DNA from: an uncultured Desulfovibrionaceae bacterium
GTDB taxonomy: Bacteria > Desulfobacterota > Desulfovibrionia > Desulfovibrionales > Desulfovibrionaceae
Direction: 5' to 3'
Assembly: GCA_949741925.1 (NCBI GenBank)
Contig: CATJOY010000015.1
Span: 1-33,421 of the forward strand
DNA: 33,421 nt
Shown here piece by piece: positions 24,977 to 33,127 of the stretch. Below the pieces are notes generated by a model, which searched no databases, was not told the origin of the DNA, and saw only the letters and a list, made by a program, of their open reading frames with translations. The position numbers were made by a program, and so were the translations under genes. Positions within the stretch are counted from its first letter, which is position 1. Each line of letters starts with the position of its first letter.

Positions 24977-26386
24977 TTAGTTGGCTTTCGGGGCTGCGCC
25001 GGGGTTCTCATGGCGCAGGGGCAGCCGGATGCTGAAGGCGGTTTCCGCTTCGTTGCTTTCCACATGCAGTTCCCCGCTGTATGATGCAACAAGCTCCTTG
25101 ACGATATAGAGACCCAGGCCAAGGCCCATGCTCTCCCCTTTTTTGGTGGTGATCAGCGGCTGGAAAATGTTGTTGAGCAGAGATTTTCCAATGGGCGGCC
25201 CGTTGTTGGCGATGACGACGAGCACAGAACGGCGGTGTTTTTTCGTGCTGATGCTGATCCGGGGCTCAGGCGTTTTGCCCTCCTTGAGGGCATCCCAGCC
25301 GTTTTTAATAATGTTGACCCACATTTGGACCAGTTCGGACTTATTGCCCCAGATGCGGGTATTATCCGGTTCCAGGCTAAGCTCCACACTGACCTGGCGC
25401 AGGTTGCTTTTGAGCAGGGCCAAGGCCTCAAGAACGGTTTCGTTGACGCTGACCTCTTGACGCTGTTTGTCGCTGCCGCCAAGTTGCTTGACGGAACGGA
25501 CGATATCCGCGGCGTGCCGGGCGGCTGTTTGCATATCGTAGCAGGCGCGGCCGGTCTCCCAGGCCAGCAGAGCGTCATGCAAGGTATCCGGCAGTCCTTC
25601 CAGCAATGTGTCAAGGCCGTTGCCGCCGATTTTTGCCAGTTCCCGGGCTTGTTCGTACTCCAAGCCCCTGTGACGGGCCATGAGTTCTTTGGCGTGGGCC
25701 CGGACTTCTTGACTGGATACCTGCTGCCCCCGGGCCAACCCTTCCTCAAACCAAGGGAGAAGCCCGGGTTGGTGCTCGCGGAGAATGGCGCTCATGGCTT
25801 GCCCGAGATGGTCCGCGCTGTGCGCGCAGACGCCGACAGCGTTGTTGAGCTCATGGGCCAAACCAGCCGCAAGGCGGCCCAGGGTAGACATTTTTTCGGC
25901 CATATGCAGGCGGTGGAGCGTTTTTTCCCTGGCCTTGACCACCCGGGAAAGGCTGACCTGCCGCGTGCCCAATTCTTCCAAGATCAGGGGCAGGAATCGA
26001 GCGTGGAAGCTATCGTAGTCTTCCGTTTCCGGGGCAAGGGCTGAACGGTCGATCCAGGCTATTTCGCTGTCCACCAGGGCGGCGGCCCGGATAAGAGAAG
26101 GCCTGTTGCCGGAGAAGTAACTGTACACGCCGAGAAAACCGCCGGTTTCCACCCGAAAGATTTCTATGGGCAGTTCATCGCCCACCTCATCTTCCTGAAG
26201 AGTAAAGCACCCCATGCAGCCCTTGCGGATGTAATACAGCTTGTCGTTCTCCCGGCCTAACTCCAGCAGGCGCTCTCCCTTGCGGCACAGGGCCTGCCGC
26301 GCGGGATCGGAAAAGTACGTCTCCACGATGCGCTCAAGATACGGGGCAAGAATGTTCATGGTGGCGCTCTCTTTATTCTCCGGCAT
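24977..26386 (-). CDS. Histidine kinase with N-terminal cyclic-nucleotide-binding-like domain
   Basis: A 469-residue soluble sensor kinase. Residues about 13-125 resemble a Crp/cNMP-binding beta-barrel (LLELGRENDKLYYIRKGCMGCF). The dimerisation helix has the H-box LAAGLAHELNNAVG with His178. The ATPase domain has the N-box VNIIKNGWDA, a G1 box reading ANNGPPIG (Asn where Asp is usual), and GLGLGLYIVKELV. There is no membrane helix, so it senses an internal signal. The ATG overlaps the stop of the DASS transporter gene as TGATG, so kinase and transporter are coupled; an alternative ATG at 26359 has GAGAG upstream. The receiver protein downstream is the probable partner. Confidence 0.9.
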   Translation of the reverse strand: MPENKESATMNILAPYLERIVETYFSDPARQALCRKGERLLELGRENDKLYYIRKGCMGCFTLQEDEVGDELPIEIFRVETGGFLGVYSYFSGNRPSLIRAAALVDSEIAWIDRSALAPETEDYDSFHARFLPLILEELGTRQVSLSRVVKAREKTLHRLHMAEKMSTLGRLAAGLAHELNNAVGVCAHSADHLGQAMSAILREHQPGLLPWFEEGLARGQQVSSQEVRAHAKELMARHRGLEYEQARELAKIGGNGLDTLLEGLPDTLHDALLAWETGRACYDMQTAARHAADIVRSVKQLGGSDKQRQEVSVNETVLEALALLKSNLRQVSVELSLEPDNTRIWGNKSELVQMWVNIIKNGWDALKEGKTPEPRISISTKKHRRSVLVVIANNGPPIGKSLLNNIFQPLITTKKGESMGLGLGLYIVKELVASYSGELHVESNEAETAFSIRLPLRHENPGAAPKAN

Positions 26387-27804
26387 CAGATGATGCCCAC
26401 CAGGTTCATGATCCAGAGGAGGCCCAGGCTGAGCAGTACGCCCACAAGCCCCATGGTAGCACCGATTTTGACCATGTACGGCGTGTTTACCAAACCCGTG
26501 GCATAGGCCAGAGCGTTGGGCGGGGTGCTGATAGGCAGCGACATGCCGAGAGAAGCGGCAAAGGTGACGGCCAGAAGCAGCCCCACACCGCCGCCGAGGG
26601 CATCCAGCCCTGTCATGGCCCCGGCCAGCACGGCCATCAACGGCAGGAGCAGGTTGGCCGTGGCCGTGTGGGACATGAAATTAGCCATGGCAAGCGTCAT
26701 GAAAGAAGCCAGCACCAATACGGCCATTGGGGGGAAGTTTTGAAAGGGGATACTGTTCACCAAGCGCCCGGCCAGACCGGTTTGTTCCAGGGCCATGCCC
26801 AGGGCGATGCCGCCGGCTACCAACCAGAGCACGTCCCAGGAAATGGCTTTGAGGTCTTCTTTGTTGATGATGCTGGTGCAGGTGAAAACGGCCACGGGGA
26901 TAAGGGCCACAACGTTGGAGTTCATGCCGTGGCTGCCGCCGAACATCCAGAGCAGTACGGTGGCGGCAAAGGTCAGGTAGACAATGTTGGCTTTCACCCC
27001 CTTCATGAACTTACCCTTGATATTTAGAATGATGGATTGCTGGCGTATGGGAAAGAAAAAGAGCAGGAGCCGCCACGAGAGCAGAAGAAGCAGAAGCATA
27101 AACGGCACGGCAAAGGCCATCCAGCCCCCGAACGAGATTTCCTGGATTTGGTGGATATAGGCCAGGCCAATGGCGTTGGGCGGGGTGCCGATGGGGGTGC
27201 CGATACCGCCGATGTTGGCAGCCACGGGTATGGCCAGCACATAAGAGACCCGGCCCGGGTCATCGGGGTCCAGGGCCTCCAGCACGGGGTTGAGCATGGC
27301 CAGCATCATGGCGGTGGTGGCCGTATTGCTCATGAACATGGAAAACACGGCGGTAATGAGCATAAGGCCCAGCAGCACCCGGCTTGGTTTGCTGCCAAAG
27401 GGTTTGAGCATCACCCGGGCCAGGTTGACATCCAGGCGGTATTTGGTGGCGGCTAACGCCAGAAAAAACCCGCCCATCATCAGAAGGACTTGGGGGTTGG
27501 CCATGGTCGCCATAACCTGGCTGTAGGAAAGAAGCTTGCCAAGGGTTTCAGGATCATGGCTTTTGGTAAACAGGCTCAGCCCGCTATTGGACATCATTAC
27601 CAATTCAAGAACAATAACCAGGACAGAGGTTGCGTAAATGGGCACGGGCTCCAAAACCCAACACAAAGCCGCCAGGAAAAAGACGGCAATTGCCCGCTGT
27701 TCTACCACGGTTAGGCCGGGCATGGCGAAGCATGAGGAGGGCAGCGCCAGAATCAGGAAAAAAATCACAAAGGGGATACTAGTTGACAGGATTTTTTTAC
27801 TCAT
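26386..27804 (-). CDS. DASS-family (SLC13/CitT/ArsB-superfamily) anion:sodium symporter
   Basis: A 472-residue membrane protein of the divalent anion:sodium symporter family, which imports C4-dicarboxylates, citrate, sulfate or related acids. Both repeats show the family signatures: MSNTATTAM with ANIGGIGTPIGTPPNA in the first half and MSHTATANL with SLGMSLPISTPPNALAYA in the second. The second signature has His where Asn is usual (SNT becomes SHT), which may bear on sodium or substrate binding. The protein has an N-terminal hydrophobic segment and about 11-12 helices. GGAGG lies upstream of the ATG. It is the first gene of a unit with the kinase and receiver, a hint that transport and signalling are linked. 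Confidence 0.92.
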   Translation of the reverse strand: MSKKILSTSIPFVIFFLILALPSSCFAMPGLTVVEQRAIAVFFLAALCWVLEPVPIYATSVLVIVLELVMMSNSGLSLFTKSHDPETLGKLLSYSQVMATMANPQVLLMMGGFFLALAATKYRLDVNLARVMLKPFGSKPSRVLLGLMLITAVFSMFMSNTATTAMMLAMLNPVLEALDPDDPGRVSYVLAIPVAANIGGIGTPIGTPPNAIGLAYIHQIQEISFGGWMAFAVPFMLLLLLLSWRLLLFFFPIRQQSIILNIKGKFMKGVKANIVYLTFAATVLLWMFGGSHGMNSNVVALIPVAVFTCTSIINKEDLKAISWDVLWLVAGGIALGMALEQTGLAGRLVNSIPFQNFPPMAVLVLASFMTLAMANFMSHTATANLLLPLMAVLAGAMTGLDALGGGVGLLLAVTFAASLGMSLPISTPPNALAYATGLVNTPYMVKIGATMGLVGVLLSLGLLWIMNLVGII

Positions 27805-28355
27805 TGGTTTCCTCCGCTATGCCGTCAGGTTCGATTGCCGGGAGAAAAACCGGGAGTTTCCCGGCTACGCGCTTATCCTCCGGCATGGAAAGTAATGAAC
27901 ACAGTCGGCGCCAGGTCTCGCGCAAACCACGCGCGCCCGCCGCGCGATACGAATGGATTGCGTCCCTGCCGGGGAATTCAGGGCCTGGCAATAAATGTAG
28001 TATTGAGCAAATACTTTTAAAAAAAATCGTTGCTTCGCCGGATATGGCCATAAAGGACCATACCACAAAAGCAGAAAAACCGTGATTTTTCCGCAAAGTA
28101 CAGGTAATTCTGCTTGTAAAAGAGAAAACTTCAAAAGCGCAATGCTTCAAGACACCGGCTATAGACTGTTTTTTTTATAATGTCTATTTTTTCACAATAA
28201 AAAATGGAATGAAGATTTTTTGAAAAAATAGCTTTGGATAGGGCCCCCTGCCCCGCCGGAATTCTTCCCTTTAGCCTCTCGGCCAACAGCCCGACGCGTA
28301 GCTCCGGTCGGCGTATGAGGGGAGAGGGAAAGAGGCGCTTGAGCCGGCTTCGGGG

Positions 28356-28376
28356 CAGAGGAATGCTGTTCCTCTG
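28356..28376. repeat. CAGAGGAA/TTCCTCTG hairpin (copy A4)
   Basis: Perfect 8-bp arms around the 5-nt loop TGCTG. Same design as copies A1 and A2. Confidence 0.5.
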
Positions 28377-28463
28377 GTTATTCCGCGGGAAAGCGAAAAG
28401 ATCCCCCGTCGGACGAGAGGGGATGATTGACTCGGGCCGCCTTAGCCACCGCCCCTGCGGGAT

Positions 28464-28482
28464 ACAGGAACTTCATTCCTGT
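28464..28482. repeat. ACAGGAA/TTCCTGT hairpin (copy A5)
   Basis: Perfect 7-bp arms around the 5-nt loop CTTCA, about 40 bp before GC-rich copy B3. Confidence 0.5.
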
Positions 28483-28500
28483 GCCCCCTTCCGCTATTCT

Positions 28501-28557
28501 GCGGAATGCTCCCCCTGGAGGGGGGTGGGGCAACGCTCCGGTCGCCAGAGGCATTCG
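28501..28557 (+). repeat. GC-rich interspersed repeat, copy B3
   Basis: CCCCCTGGAGGGG, then GGGGCAACGCTCCGG, then TCGCCAGAGGCAT, a diverged copy of B2. It ends 4 bp before the stop of the GT9 gene. Confidence 0.5.
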
Positions 28558-28561
28558 GGCC

Positions 28562-29608
28562 TTAGGAAAGGGCGGGAAGCCGGGCCAGCAGCTCCGGTAG
28601 AACTGCTTCGGGGGTAAGATCCGTAAGGCAGCGGCAGTGCCTATCGTTACAGGTGTTGCGGTTACAGGGTTGGCAGTCAAGCCCTTGCGCGATTGTGCCA
28701 TGTTCGGGAGAGGGGTAGGTCCAGCCGGTGCTGGTGGCGCCGAGGATGGTGAGGGTTGGGGTGCCCACGGCTACGGCCATGTGCCGCGGCGCGGAGCAGT
28801 TGCCCAGATGCAGGACGGCGCGTTTGATGCAAGCCGCGGTTTCCCGTAGGCTGATGACCCTATCCGGGAGGAGCAGGGTTTCCGGATGCCGACAGGCCGC
28901 GGCAAGCGCGCGGGCTTCCTCTTCTTCGCCGGGGCCGTAGAGGAGGAGAAAACGCAGGGCGGGGATGCGTTCTGCGGCCAGATCCAGGAGCCGCGCATAG
29001 GATGCGGCGGGCCAGCGCCGGGTCGGGCGGCGATGGGTGGGGTCTACTGTGACCAGGGTGTGTTCCGGATGGAGCCCCAGGCCGGCCAAAATGCCGTCGG
29101 CAGCGGCCTGCTCGTCTTCCGTCAGGAAGAGACGGGGCCGTTCCCCGTGCCAGGTAATGCCCAAGGGTTGCAGAAGCGCGGCCTTCATGGCCGAGGGGTA
29201 GCCGGATGCCACCGGAATTCGGTGGGTATAGAGCCAACGGGTGTACCAGGGGGCTTCTCGGCTGAGCCGCACTCGGGCTCTGGAAAAACCAACAACCCAG
29301 CGGCAGCGTGGGGTTTGTTGCAGGTCTATGACCAGATCAAACCCTTGGCGGGCGACCTTCCGGTAATAAGCGAGTTCATGCCCTAACGTGGGCAGCGCCT
29401 TTTTATCCACGGGCCAGACCCGGGCGATATAAGGGTTGTTCTCCAGCATGGGCAGGCATTTTTTTTCCGTGAACACGTGGATTGCAGCGCCCGGGTAGTG
29501 TCGGGCCAAAAGCTCTGCCAGCGGGGTCATCAGCAACACATCCCCGATCTGTTTAAGTTGGCAGATCAGGATTTTTTTGGGGATAAACGAACGTAAATCC
29601 GCGCTCAT
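28562..29608 (-). CDS. Glycosyltransferase family 9 (heptosyltransferase-type) protein
   Basis: A 348-residue GT-B enzyme of the ADP-heptose:LPS heptosyltransferase family, acting at the inner face of the cytoplasmic membrane in LPS core assembly. The N-terminal ILICQLKQIGDVLLMTPL (residues 13-30) is the family signature. The C-terminal half has LHLGNCSAPRHMAVAVGTPTLTILG in the donor-binding region. The tail is Cys-rich (LDCQPCNRNTCNDRHCRC), common in this family. The acceptor sugar and exact step cannot be told. The ATG overlaps the metF stop as ATGA, so the two are translationally coupled although their pathways differ. No other LPS genes adjoin it. Confidence 0.92.
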   Translation of the reverse strand: MSADLRSFIPKKILICQLKQIGDVLLMTPLAELLARHYPGAAIHVFTEKKCLPMLENNPYIARVWPVDKKALPTLGHELAYYRKVARQGFDLVIDLQQTPRCRWVVGFSRARVRLSREAPWYTRWLYTHRIPVASGYPSAMKAALLQPLGITWHGERPRLFLTEDEQAAADGILAGLGLHPEHTLVTVDPTHRRPTRRWPAASYARLLDLAAERIPALRFLLLYGPGEEEEARALAAACRHPETLLLPDRVISLRETAACIKRAVLHLGNCSAPRHMAVAVGTPTLTILGATSTGWTYPSPEHGTIAQGLDCQPCNRNTCNDRHCRCLTDLTPEAVLPELLARLPALS

Positions 29609-30480
29609 GAGAGACTGCCGACCTCTTCCACAATGCGCAGGCAGGTTTCTGCCATGTTCAGGGTATAGAGATGTACGCCCGGAACGCCTGCGTCAATGAG
29701 CCTGCGGATCTGCCGGGCCGCAAAGGCGATGCCCGCTTCTTTAACGGCTTCCGTGCCGCCTTTGTGGTGGGCTTCTTCGAGCGAAAGGTAGAAATGCCCC
29801 GGAATGTTGGCGCCGCAAAGGGAGAGCACCCGGCGTACCGATTCCAGGCTTTGGATGGGCAAGATGCCGGGAATAACGGGTTTTTGTACTCCCAATTCGC
29901 GTAGCCGCTCCACCAGATCAAAGTATTCACGCACGTCAAAGAAAAGCTGGGTAACGATGAAGTCCGCCCCGGCATCCAGTTTGTTTCGGGTGTGCAGGCG
30001 GTCTTCCCGGAACGTTGGGGCTTCGGGATGGCCGCCGGGATACCCTGCCACGGCAATGCCGAATTCAGGAAAAGAGCGGCGCACAAAGGCGACGAGGTCC
30101 GAAGCATTGTGAAAGTCGCCCCGACTCCAATCTGTGGCTTGGCCTTTGGGGGGATCGCCGCGCAAGGCCAGCACGTTATCAATGCCTGCCTCCCGGCAGC
30201 GCCTGAGGAAATGCGCCAGTTTGTCGGCCGTAGCCCCAACGCAGGTCAGGTGGGTTAGGGGCGTGATGCCCATAGCCAGGATGTGCGCGGCGATTTCCAG
30301 AGTGTTATCCTGAGCGCCTCCGCCGGCGCCGTAGGTTACCGAAGCATAGAGGGGGTTGATGGCCTTAAGCCTTTCCACCACCTTGAAAAAATCAGGCCAA
30401 TGGCTTTGATCTTTTGGGGGAAAGAATTCCAGGGAATAAAAGGGCTGTTGCTGCTGCCGGATGCTTTCCGAGATCTTCAT
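29605..30480 (-). CDS. metF: 5,10-methylenetetrahydrofolate reductase
   Basis: MetF reduces 5,10-methylene-THF to 5-methyl-THF with its FAD, supplying methyl groups for methionine. The 291-residue protein has normal bacterial length, with the folate/FAD-site residues in SLEFFPPK (Glu at 18), TYGAGGGAQD, ALRGDPPKG, AGYPGGHPEA and TQLFFD. GAGG lies 6 nt upstream of the ATG. It is the first gene of a unit with the GT9 gene. An inverted repeat overlapping a possible -35 box at 30636-30655 suggests repression in response to methionine-cycle metabolites, which is inference. Confidence 0.96.
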   Translation of the reverse strand: MKISESIRQQQQPFYSLEFFPPKDQSHWPDFFKVVERLKAINPLYASVTYGAGGGAQDNTLEIAAHILAMGITPLTHLTCVGATADKLAHFLRRCREAGIDNVLALRGDPPKGQATDWSRGDFHNASDLVAFVRRSFPEFGIAVAGYPGGHPEAPTFREDRLHTRNKLDAGADFIVTQLFFDVREYFDLVERLRELGVQKPVIPGILPIQSLESVRRVLSLCGANIPGHFYLSLEEAHHKGGTEAVKEAGIAFAARQIRRLIDAGVPGVHLYTLNMAETCLRIVEEVGSLS

Positions 30481-30635
30481 TGCCTACCTCATGTGCGGCC
30501 TGCCGTCGGAAACGCCTAAAGCGTGTTGCTGCCGTAATGGCGCTCCTTGCAAGGGCATGCCCGCCCCGGAGTTTCCTATGAGGAAATCGCTGCTGCGGGA
30601 CTATCGCCGGTTTTTATCTTACTATATGATTCACT

Positions 30636-30655
30636 ATATCAAGATAACTTGATAT
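30636..30655 (-). promoter_or_regulatory. Candidate operator/promoter of metF
   Basis: ATATCAAG-ATAA-CTTGATAT is a perfect 8-bp inverted repeat with a 4-nt spacer, about 155 bp upstream of metF. On the minus strand its inner TTGATA could be a -35 element, with a weak TAAGAT 15 bp further on, so a bound repressor would block RNA polymerase. ArsR-family regulators such as SahR control methionine-cycle genes in this class; that this is a SahR site is only a suggestion. Confidence 0.5.
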
Positions 30656-30660
30656 GTCAA

Positions 30661-30943
30661 GCTGGTTCTTCCGGCGCATTGTTTTCCGGGGGATTTTCCT
30701 ATATTCTGAAGTAAAAACGCCAGCGTATGCCGGGTATTTTGCGGGAATCTTGTTTCCCTGGCGGCATGTGGCGAACTGCGGTTCCGTTGTGCCCGCGTTG
30801 CGGGTGGCGGGAAGCCTCCAGGCGCTTATGCCGTGTTGCTTGACGCGATGCTCCGACAAAAGACGCCTGAAGCCTCTCTTGCTACGGGCCGTGATGGGGG
30901 ATCGGCAGCCATGAACCAATGGAGGGAAAGAAGCGAGGGGAGG
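30661..30943. other. Intergenic region between metF promoter and glycosidase-like gene
   Basis: About 280 bp with no clear promoter or hairpin. The glycosidase-like frame is open through its right part (from 30833) but the N-terminal family match begins only at the signal peptide. Confidence 0.4.
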
Positions 30944-31870
30944 ATGCAGCGCTCTGGTTGGGTGTGGGTTTTCATACTCCTGGCAGGGCTCGGGCTGGTC
31001 TTCCCCCGGGGGGCGGCCGCGGCCCCCGGCCCTTGGAAAAGCGCCCCTGTTGCACAGACTGCCGGGGAGCATGCCGGCAGCCAAGAGCAGGATTTGCCCT
31101 GGAAGACCCTGTTGCCGGGATTTGACCTGGCCCAGCTTGCTTCGCTCACAGATGCTGAGGGCGGGGGATCCCCCTTTGCTGCCGTCAAGGATGGGGGCCA
31201 AGCTGCTTTGGTGATCCTGCGTTTTGACCCCGAGAGGTATGCTTTTAGCCTGCATATGGCTTCGGAGGAAGGCCCTGCCTCCCTGGAGGAGGTTGCCCAA
31301 AGGCATGGGCTGCTGGCGGCCGTGAATGCGGGCATGTACTTGCCGGATCAGGTGACCAGCACGGGGCATATGCGTAGCAACGGGCATGTCAACAACCCGC
31401 GCGTGGCTGGGAAGTTCGGCGCGTTTCTGGTGGCCAACCCCTCAAGGCCGCTGCTGCCGCCTGCGGCTCTTCTCGATAGAGATAAGGATGATTGGCGTTC
31501 GGCCCTTGAGGCGTACACACTGGTCGTCCAAAATTATCGTCTTACGGATTCCGAGGGACGGATTCTTTGGCCTGAGAATTCTCCGGCGCACAGCATTGCC
31601 GCCCTGGGGCAGGATAGCTTGGGACGTTTCCTTTTTATTATGCATCGCGATCCTTTACCGCCATCCCGCTTTGCCGCCCGGATTCTGGCTATGCCGCTGG
31701 GGGTGAAGTTCTTGATGTACCTGGAAGGGGGCACCCCGGCCATGCTGCTGGTCCGGGCAGGCGCGTTCAGGGGGCAATGGTCCGGAATCCGTCTGGGCGG
31801 TCTTATCGGCGGTGAGGATGCCGCAAAGAAACAGGTGCCCAACGTGCTCGGAGTGAAAGCTCGGGAGTAG
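30944..31870 (+). CDS. Exported phosphodiester glycosidase (NAGPA-like) family protein
   Basis: A 308-residue protein with a clear signal peptide (WVWVFILLAGLGLVFPRGAAAA), so it is exported. The mature part matches the phosphodiester glycosidase / NAGPA domain (PF09992): LLAAVNAGMYLPD at the expected substrate loop and a C-terminal LYLEGGTPAM-like strand, here FLMYLEGGTPAMLL, near the active site. The human relative removes GlcNAc from phosphodiesters; bacterial members are poorly known and often act on cell-surface polymers. GAGGGG lies 3-5 nt before ATG 30944; ATG 30911 would add 11 residues and has a weaker site. It stands alone, with AT-rich DNA after it. Confidence 0.85.
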   Translation: MQRSGWVWVFILLAGLGLVFPRGAAAAPGPWKSAPVAQTAGEHAGSQEQDLPWKTLLPGFDLAQLASLTDAEGGGSPFAAVKDGGQAALVILRFDPERYAFSLHMASEEGPASLEEVAQRHGLLAAVNAGMYLPDQVTSTGHMRSNGHVNNPRVAGKFGAFLVANPSRPLLPPAALLDRDKDDWRSALEAYTLVVQNYRLTDSEGRILWPENSPAHSIAALGQDSLGRFLFIMHRDPLPPSRFAARILAMPLGVKFLMYLEGGTPAMLLVRAGAFRGQWSGIRLGGLIGGEDAAKKQVPNVLGVKARE

Positions 31871-32307
31871 CGCCGGAGTTTTTCCCTCCAGAGCAGTCCC
31901 GAGGAATTTTCTTTTAATAGTAATGGCCGATACAGCGACGGCAATGACAAAACGGTATGAGCAATACCTGCTTAAAATCCTACAAGCGGTGGGGACAAGA
32001 GTAGTAGTCTTATTACCTGGAGGACCACAGGAGAGGTATTATCTTTAAGGTATACGGGATTATTTTATCCGGCAAGAGAAATACACAAATAACGTGTGTT
32101 TCCCCAGAGCCGTTTAGAACAATCCTATTCGATAGATAGGGTGTTTTCAATTAATCCTATGTGTTCTGAGAAGCTCTATTGAACTTATATAATTCGAGCC
32201 TTATGGGCCTTTTTTAAATAAACTAGTTTGGCTTGTTGCGTTCGTTGATAGGATATCTCCGAAGCTTGAAGAGATTTAGAAGCAATTAAACTGAGTGTAG
32301 ATGCTGC
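31871..32307. other. AT-richer intergenic segment, probable island edge
   Basis: The 437-bp stretch has visibly lower GC than its surroundings. It contains one 41-codon frame (31923-32048, starting MADTATAMTKRYEQYLLK) without a ribosome site or recognisable product. It ends where integrase similarity begins abruptly. No tRNA gene or flanking repeat that would mark an attachment site could be seen. Confidence 0.4.
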
Positions 32308-32631
32308 GGCAACGGCAGCGCCTATGTCTTTCCCGGCAGGGACGATGTGAGCCGCATGACTGACATTAACAAGCAGGTCAACGCCATCAAAAAGGCAGCC
32401 AATCTTCCGGTGGATTTCCGCCCTCTGCACGGGCTGCGGCACACCTTTGCCAGCGTAGCCGTTTCCAATGGCGTGCCGCTTTCCCATGTACAGAAGCTGC
32501 TGACGCACAAGGATCCCTCTCTGACGCAACGTTATGCCCGCCTTGAGGACAGCGCTTTGAAAAACTCGGCCAGTCTGGTGGGGGATTTTCTGGGGAATGT
32601 GCCGGGCGCGGAGGGTGAGAGCGGAAGCTAG
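32308..32631 (+). pseudogene. Truncated tyrosine recombinase (phage/island integrase), C-terminal part
   Basis: Only the C-terminal catalytic end of a tyrosine recombinase remains, about 107 residues of a normal 350-400. Counted from the GTG at 32347 it has His28-x-x-Arg31 in HGLRHTFAS, His54 in LLTHKD, and the nucleophile Tyr63 in TQRYARL. Similarity continues upstream of the GTG as AYVFPGRDDVSRMTD to about 32315, then stops; an in-frame TAA lies at 32287. The core-binding domain and first catalytic Arg are absent, so it should be inactive. This is the typical scar of a decayed prophage or genomic island, next to a hipBA pair. Confidence 0.85.
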
Positions 32632-32748
32632 GGCGAGGCTTCTGGGCGGGAAGGGCGGGGTACGGCTGCCCCCAATTTCCTACGGCGTGCGTGAGGGGCC
32701 TGCCCCCTCTTGTGCCTGATCCTCAGTGAGTCCCCTCGACTCCTCCCC
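32632..32748. other. Short intergenic gap before the hipB promoter
   Basis: GC-rich, with GGGGCCTGCCCCC-like short dyads (near 32696-32707). No gene seen. Confidence 0.3.
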
Positions 32749-32777
32749 TTGACGCCGGATAAAACTGGAAATAAAGT
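32749..32777 (+). promoter_or_regulatory. Sigma-70-type promoter of hipBA
   Basis: TTGACG (32749-32754) and TAAAGT (32772-32777) are separated by exactly 17 bp. The operator-like palindrome at 32779-32800 begins 1 bp after the -10 element, so transcription should start inside it. Confidence 0.6.
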
Positions 32778-32778
32778 A

Positions 32779-32800
32779 CCTGTTATTTCAAAATAACAGG
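32779..32800. promoter_or_regulatory. Perfect 22-bp palindrome, probable HipB operator
   Basis: Arms CCTGTTATTT and AAATAACAGG (10 bp each, exact) are separated by CA. It lies between the -10 element and the hipB start codon at 32821, the usual place for the autoregulatory site of a toxin-antitoxin pair. Binding by HipB is inferred from position. Confidence 0.65.
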
Positions 32801-32820
32801 CAAAATATTTCGAGTTCATC

Positions 32821-33126
32821 ATGGCGAATCTCCATGTTTCCCGTTCCCTCAAAAAATTTGGCAGCGACATCAGGTCCGCGCGTCTGCGGCGCAGGCTCCC
32901 CATGTCGCTCGTGGCCGAGCGCGCCGGAATCTCCACCAGGACGCTGGCCAGCCTTGAGAAGGGCGAAACCGGCGTGAGCCTGGGAAACGTTGCGGCCGTT
33001 ATCTATGCTCTGGGTATAGGAACGCCGTTTTCGGAGCTGCTCGACCAGAAAAACGATGCTTTTGGCCTTATGCTTGACGAAGAGCGCCTGCCCAAGCGTG
33101 CCCGTCTGCCGAAAGTGGAGAGCTGA
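32821..33126 (+). CDS. hipB: HipB-like antitoxin, XRE-family HTH regulator
   Basis: A 101-residue protein with an XRE helix-turn-helix at residues about 13-65 (LVAERAGISTRTLASLEKGETGVSLGNVAAVIYALG). HipB-type antitoxins neutralise the HipA kinase and repress their own operon through a palindromic operator, one of which lies just upstream. The C-terminal 30 residues (LMLDEERLPKRARLPKVES) are basic and end shortly before the next start. Stop and the next ATG are separated by one base (TGACATG), so the genes are coupled. Its place beside an integrase remnant suggests transfer. Confidence 0.9.
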   Translation: MANLHVSRSLKKFGSDIRSARLRRRLPMSLVAERAGISTRTLASLEKGETGVSLGNVAAVIYALGIGTPFSELLDQKNDAFGLMLDEERLPKRARLPKVES

Positions 33127-33127
33127 C

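Larger units (their letters stand above)
27805..28561. other. 757-bp intergenic region between the DASS unit and the GT9 gene
   Basis: The left part must contain the DASS promoter. It is AT-rich around 28000-28240 and has the inverted repeat AGTATT-N5-AATACT at 27999-28015, 195 bp upstream of the DASS start. The right part (28250-28560) is repeat DNA (copies A4, A5, B3). No gene with a ribosome site and recognisable product is present. Confidence 0.5.

Noticed and set aside
27820..27845. GGTTCGATTGCC resembling a tRNA T-loop near the right end of the DASS gene
   Set aside because: No acceptor, D or anticodon stems around it on either strand.
28153..28187. TATAAT box and ATAGAC/GTCTAT repeat in the AT-rich gap
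   Set aside because: No matching -35 box and no gene follows on the plus strand; likely chance in AT-rich DNA.
30490..30560. Possible SAH or SAM riboswitch ahead of metF
   Set aside because: A GGAGCGC fragment recalls the SAH riboswitch core, but the following conserved bases and pairing partners are not found.
31923..32048. 41-codon frame in the AT-rich segment
   Set aside because: No ribosome site, no family resemblance; kept only as a note in the gap description.
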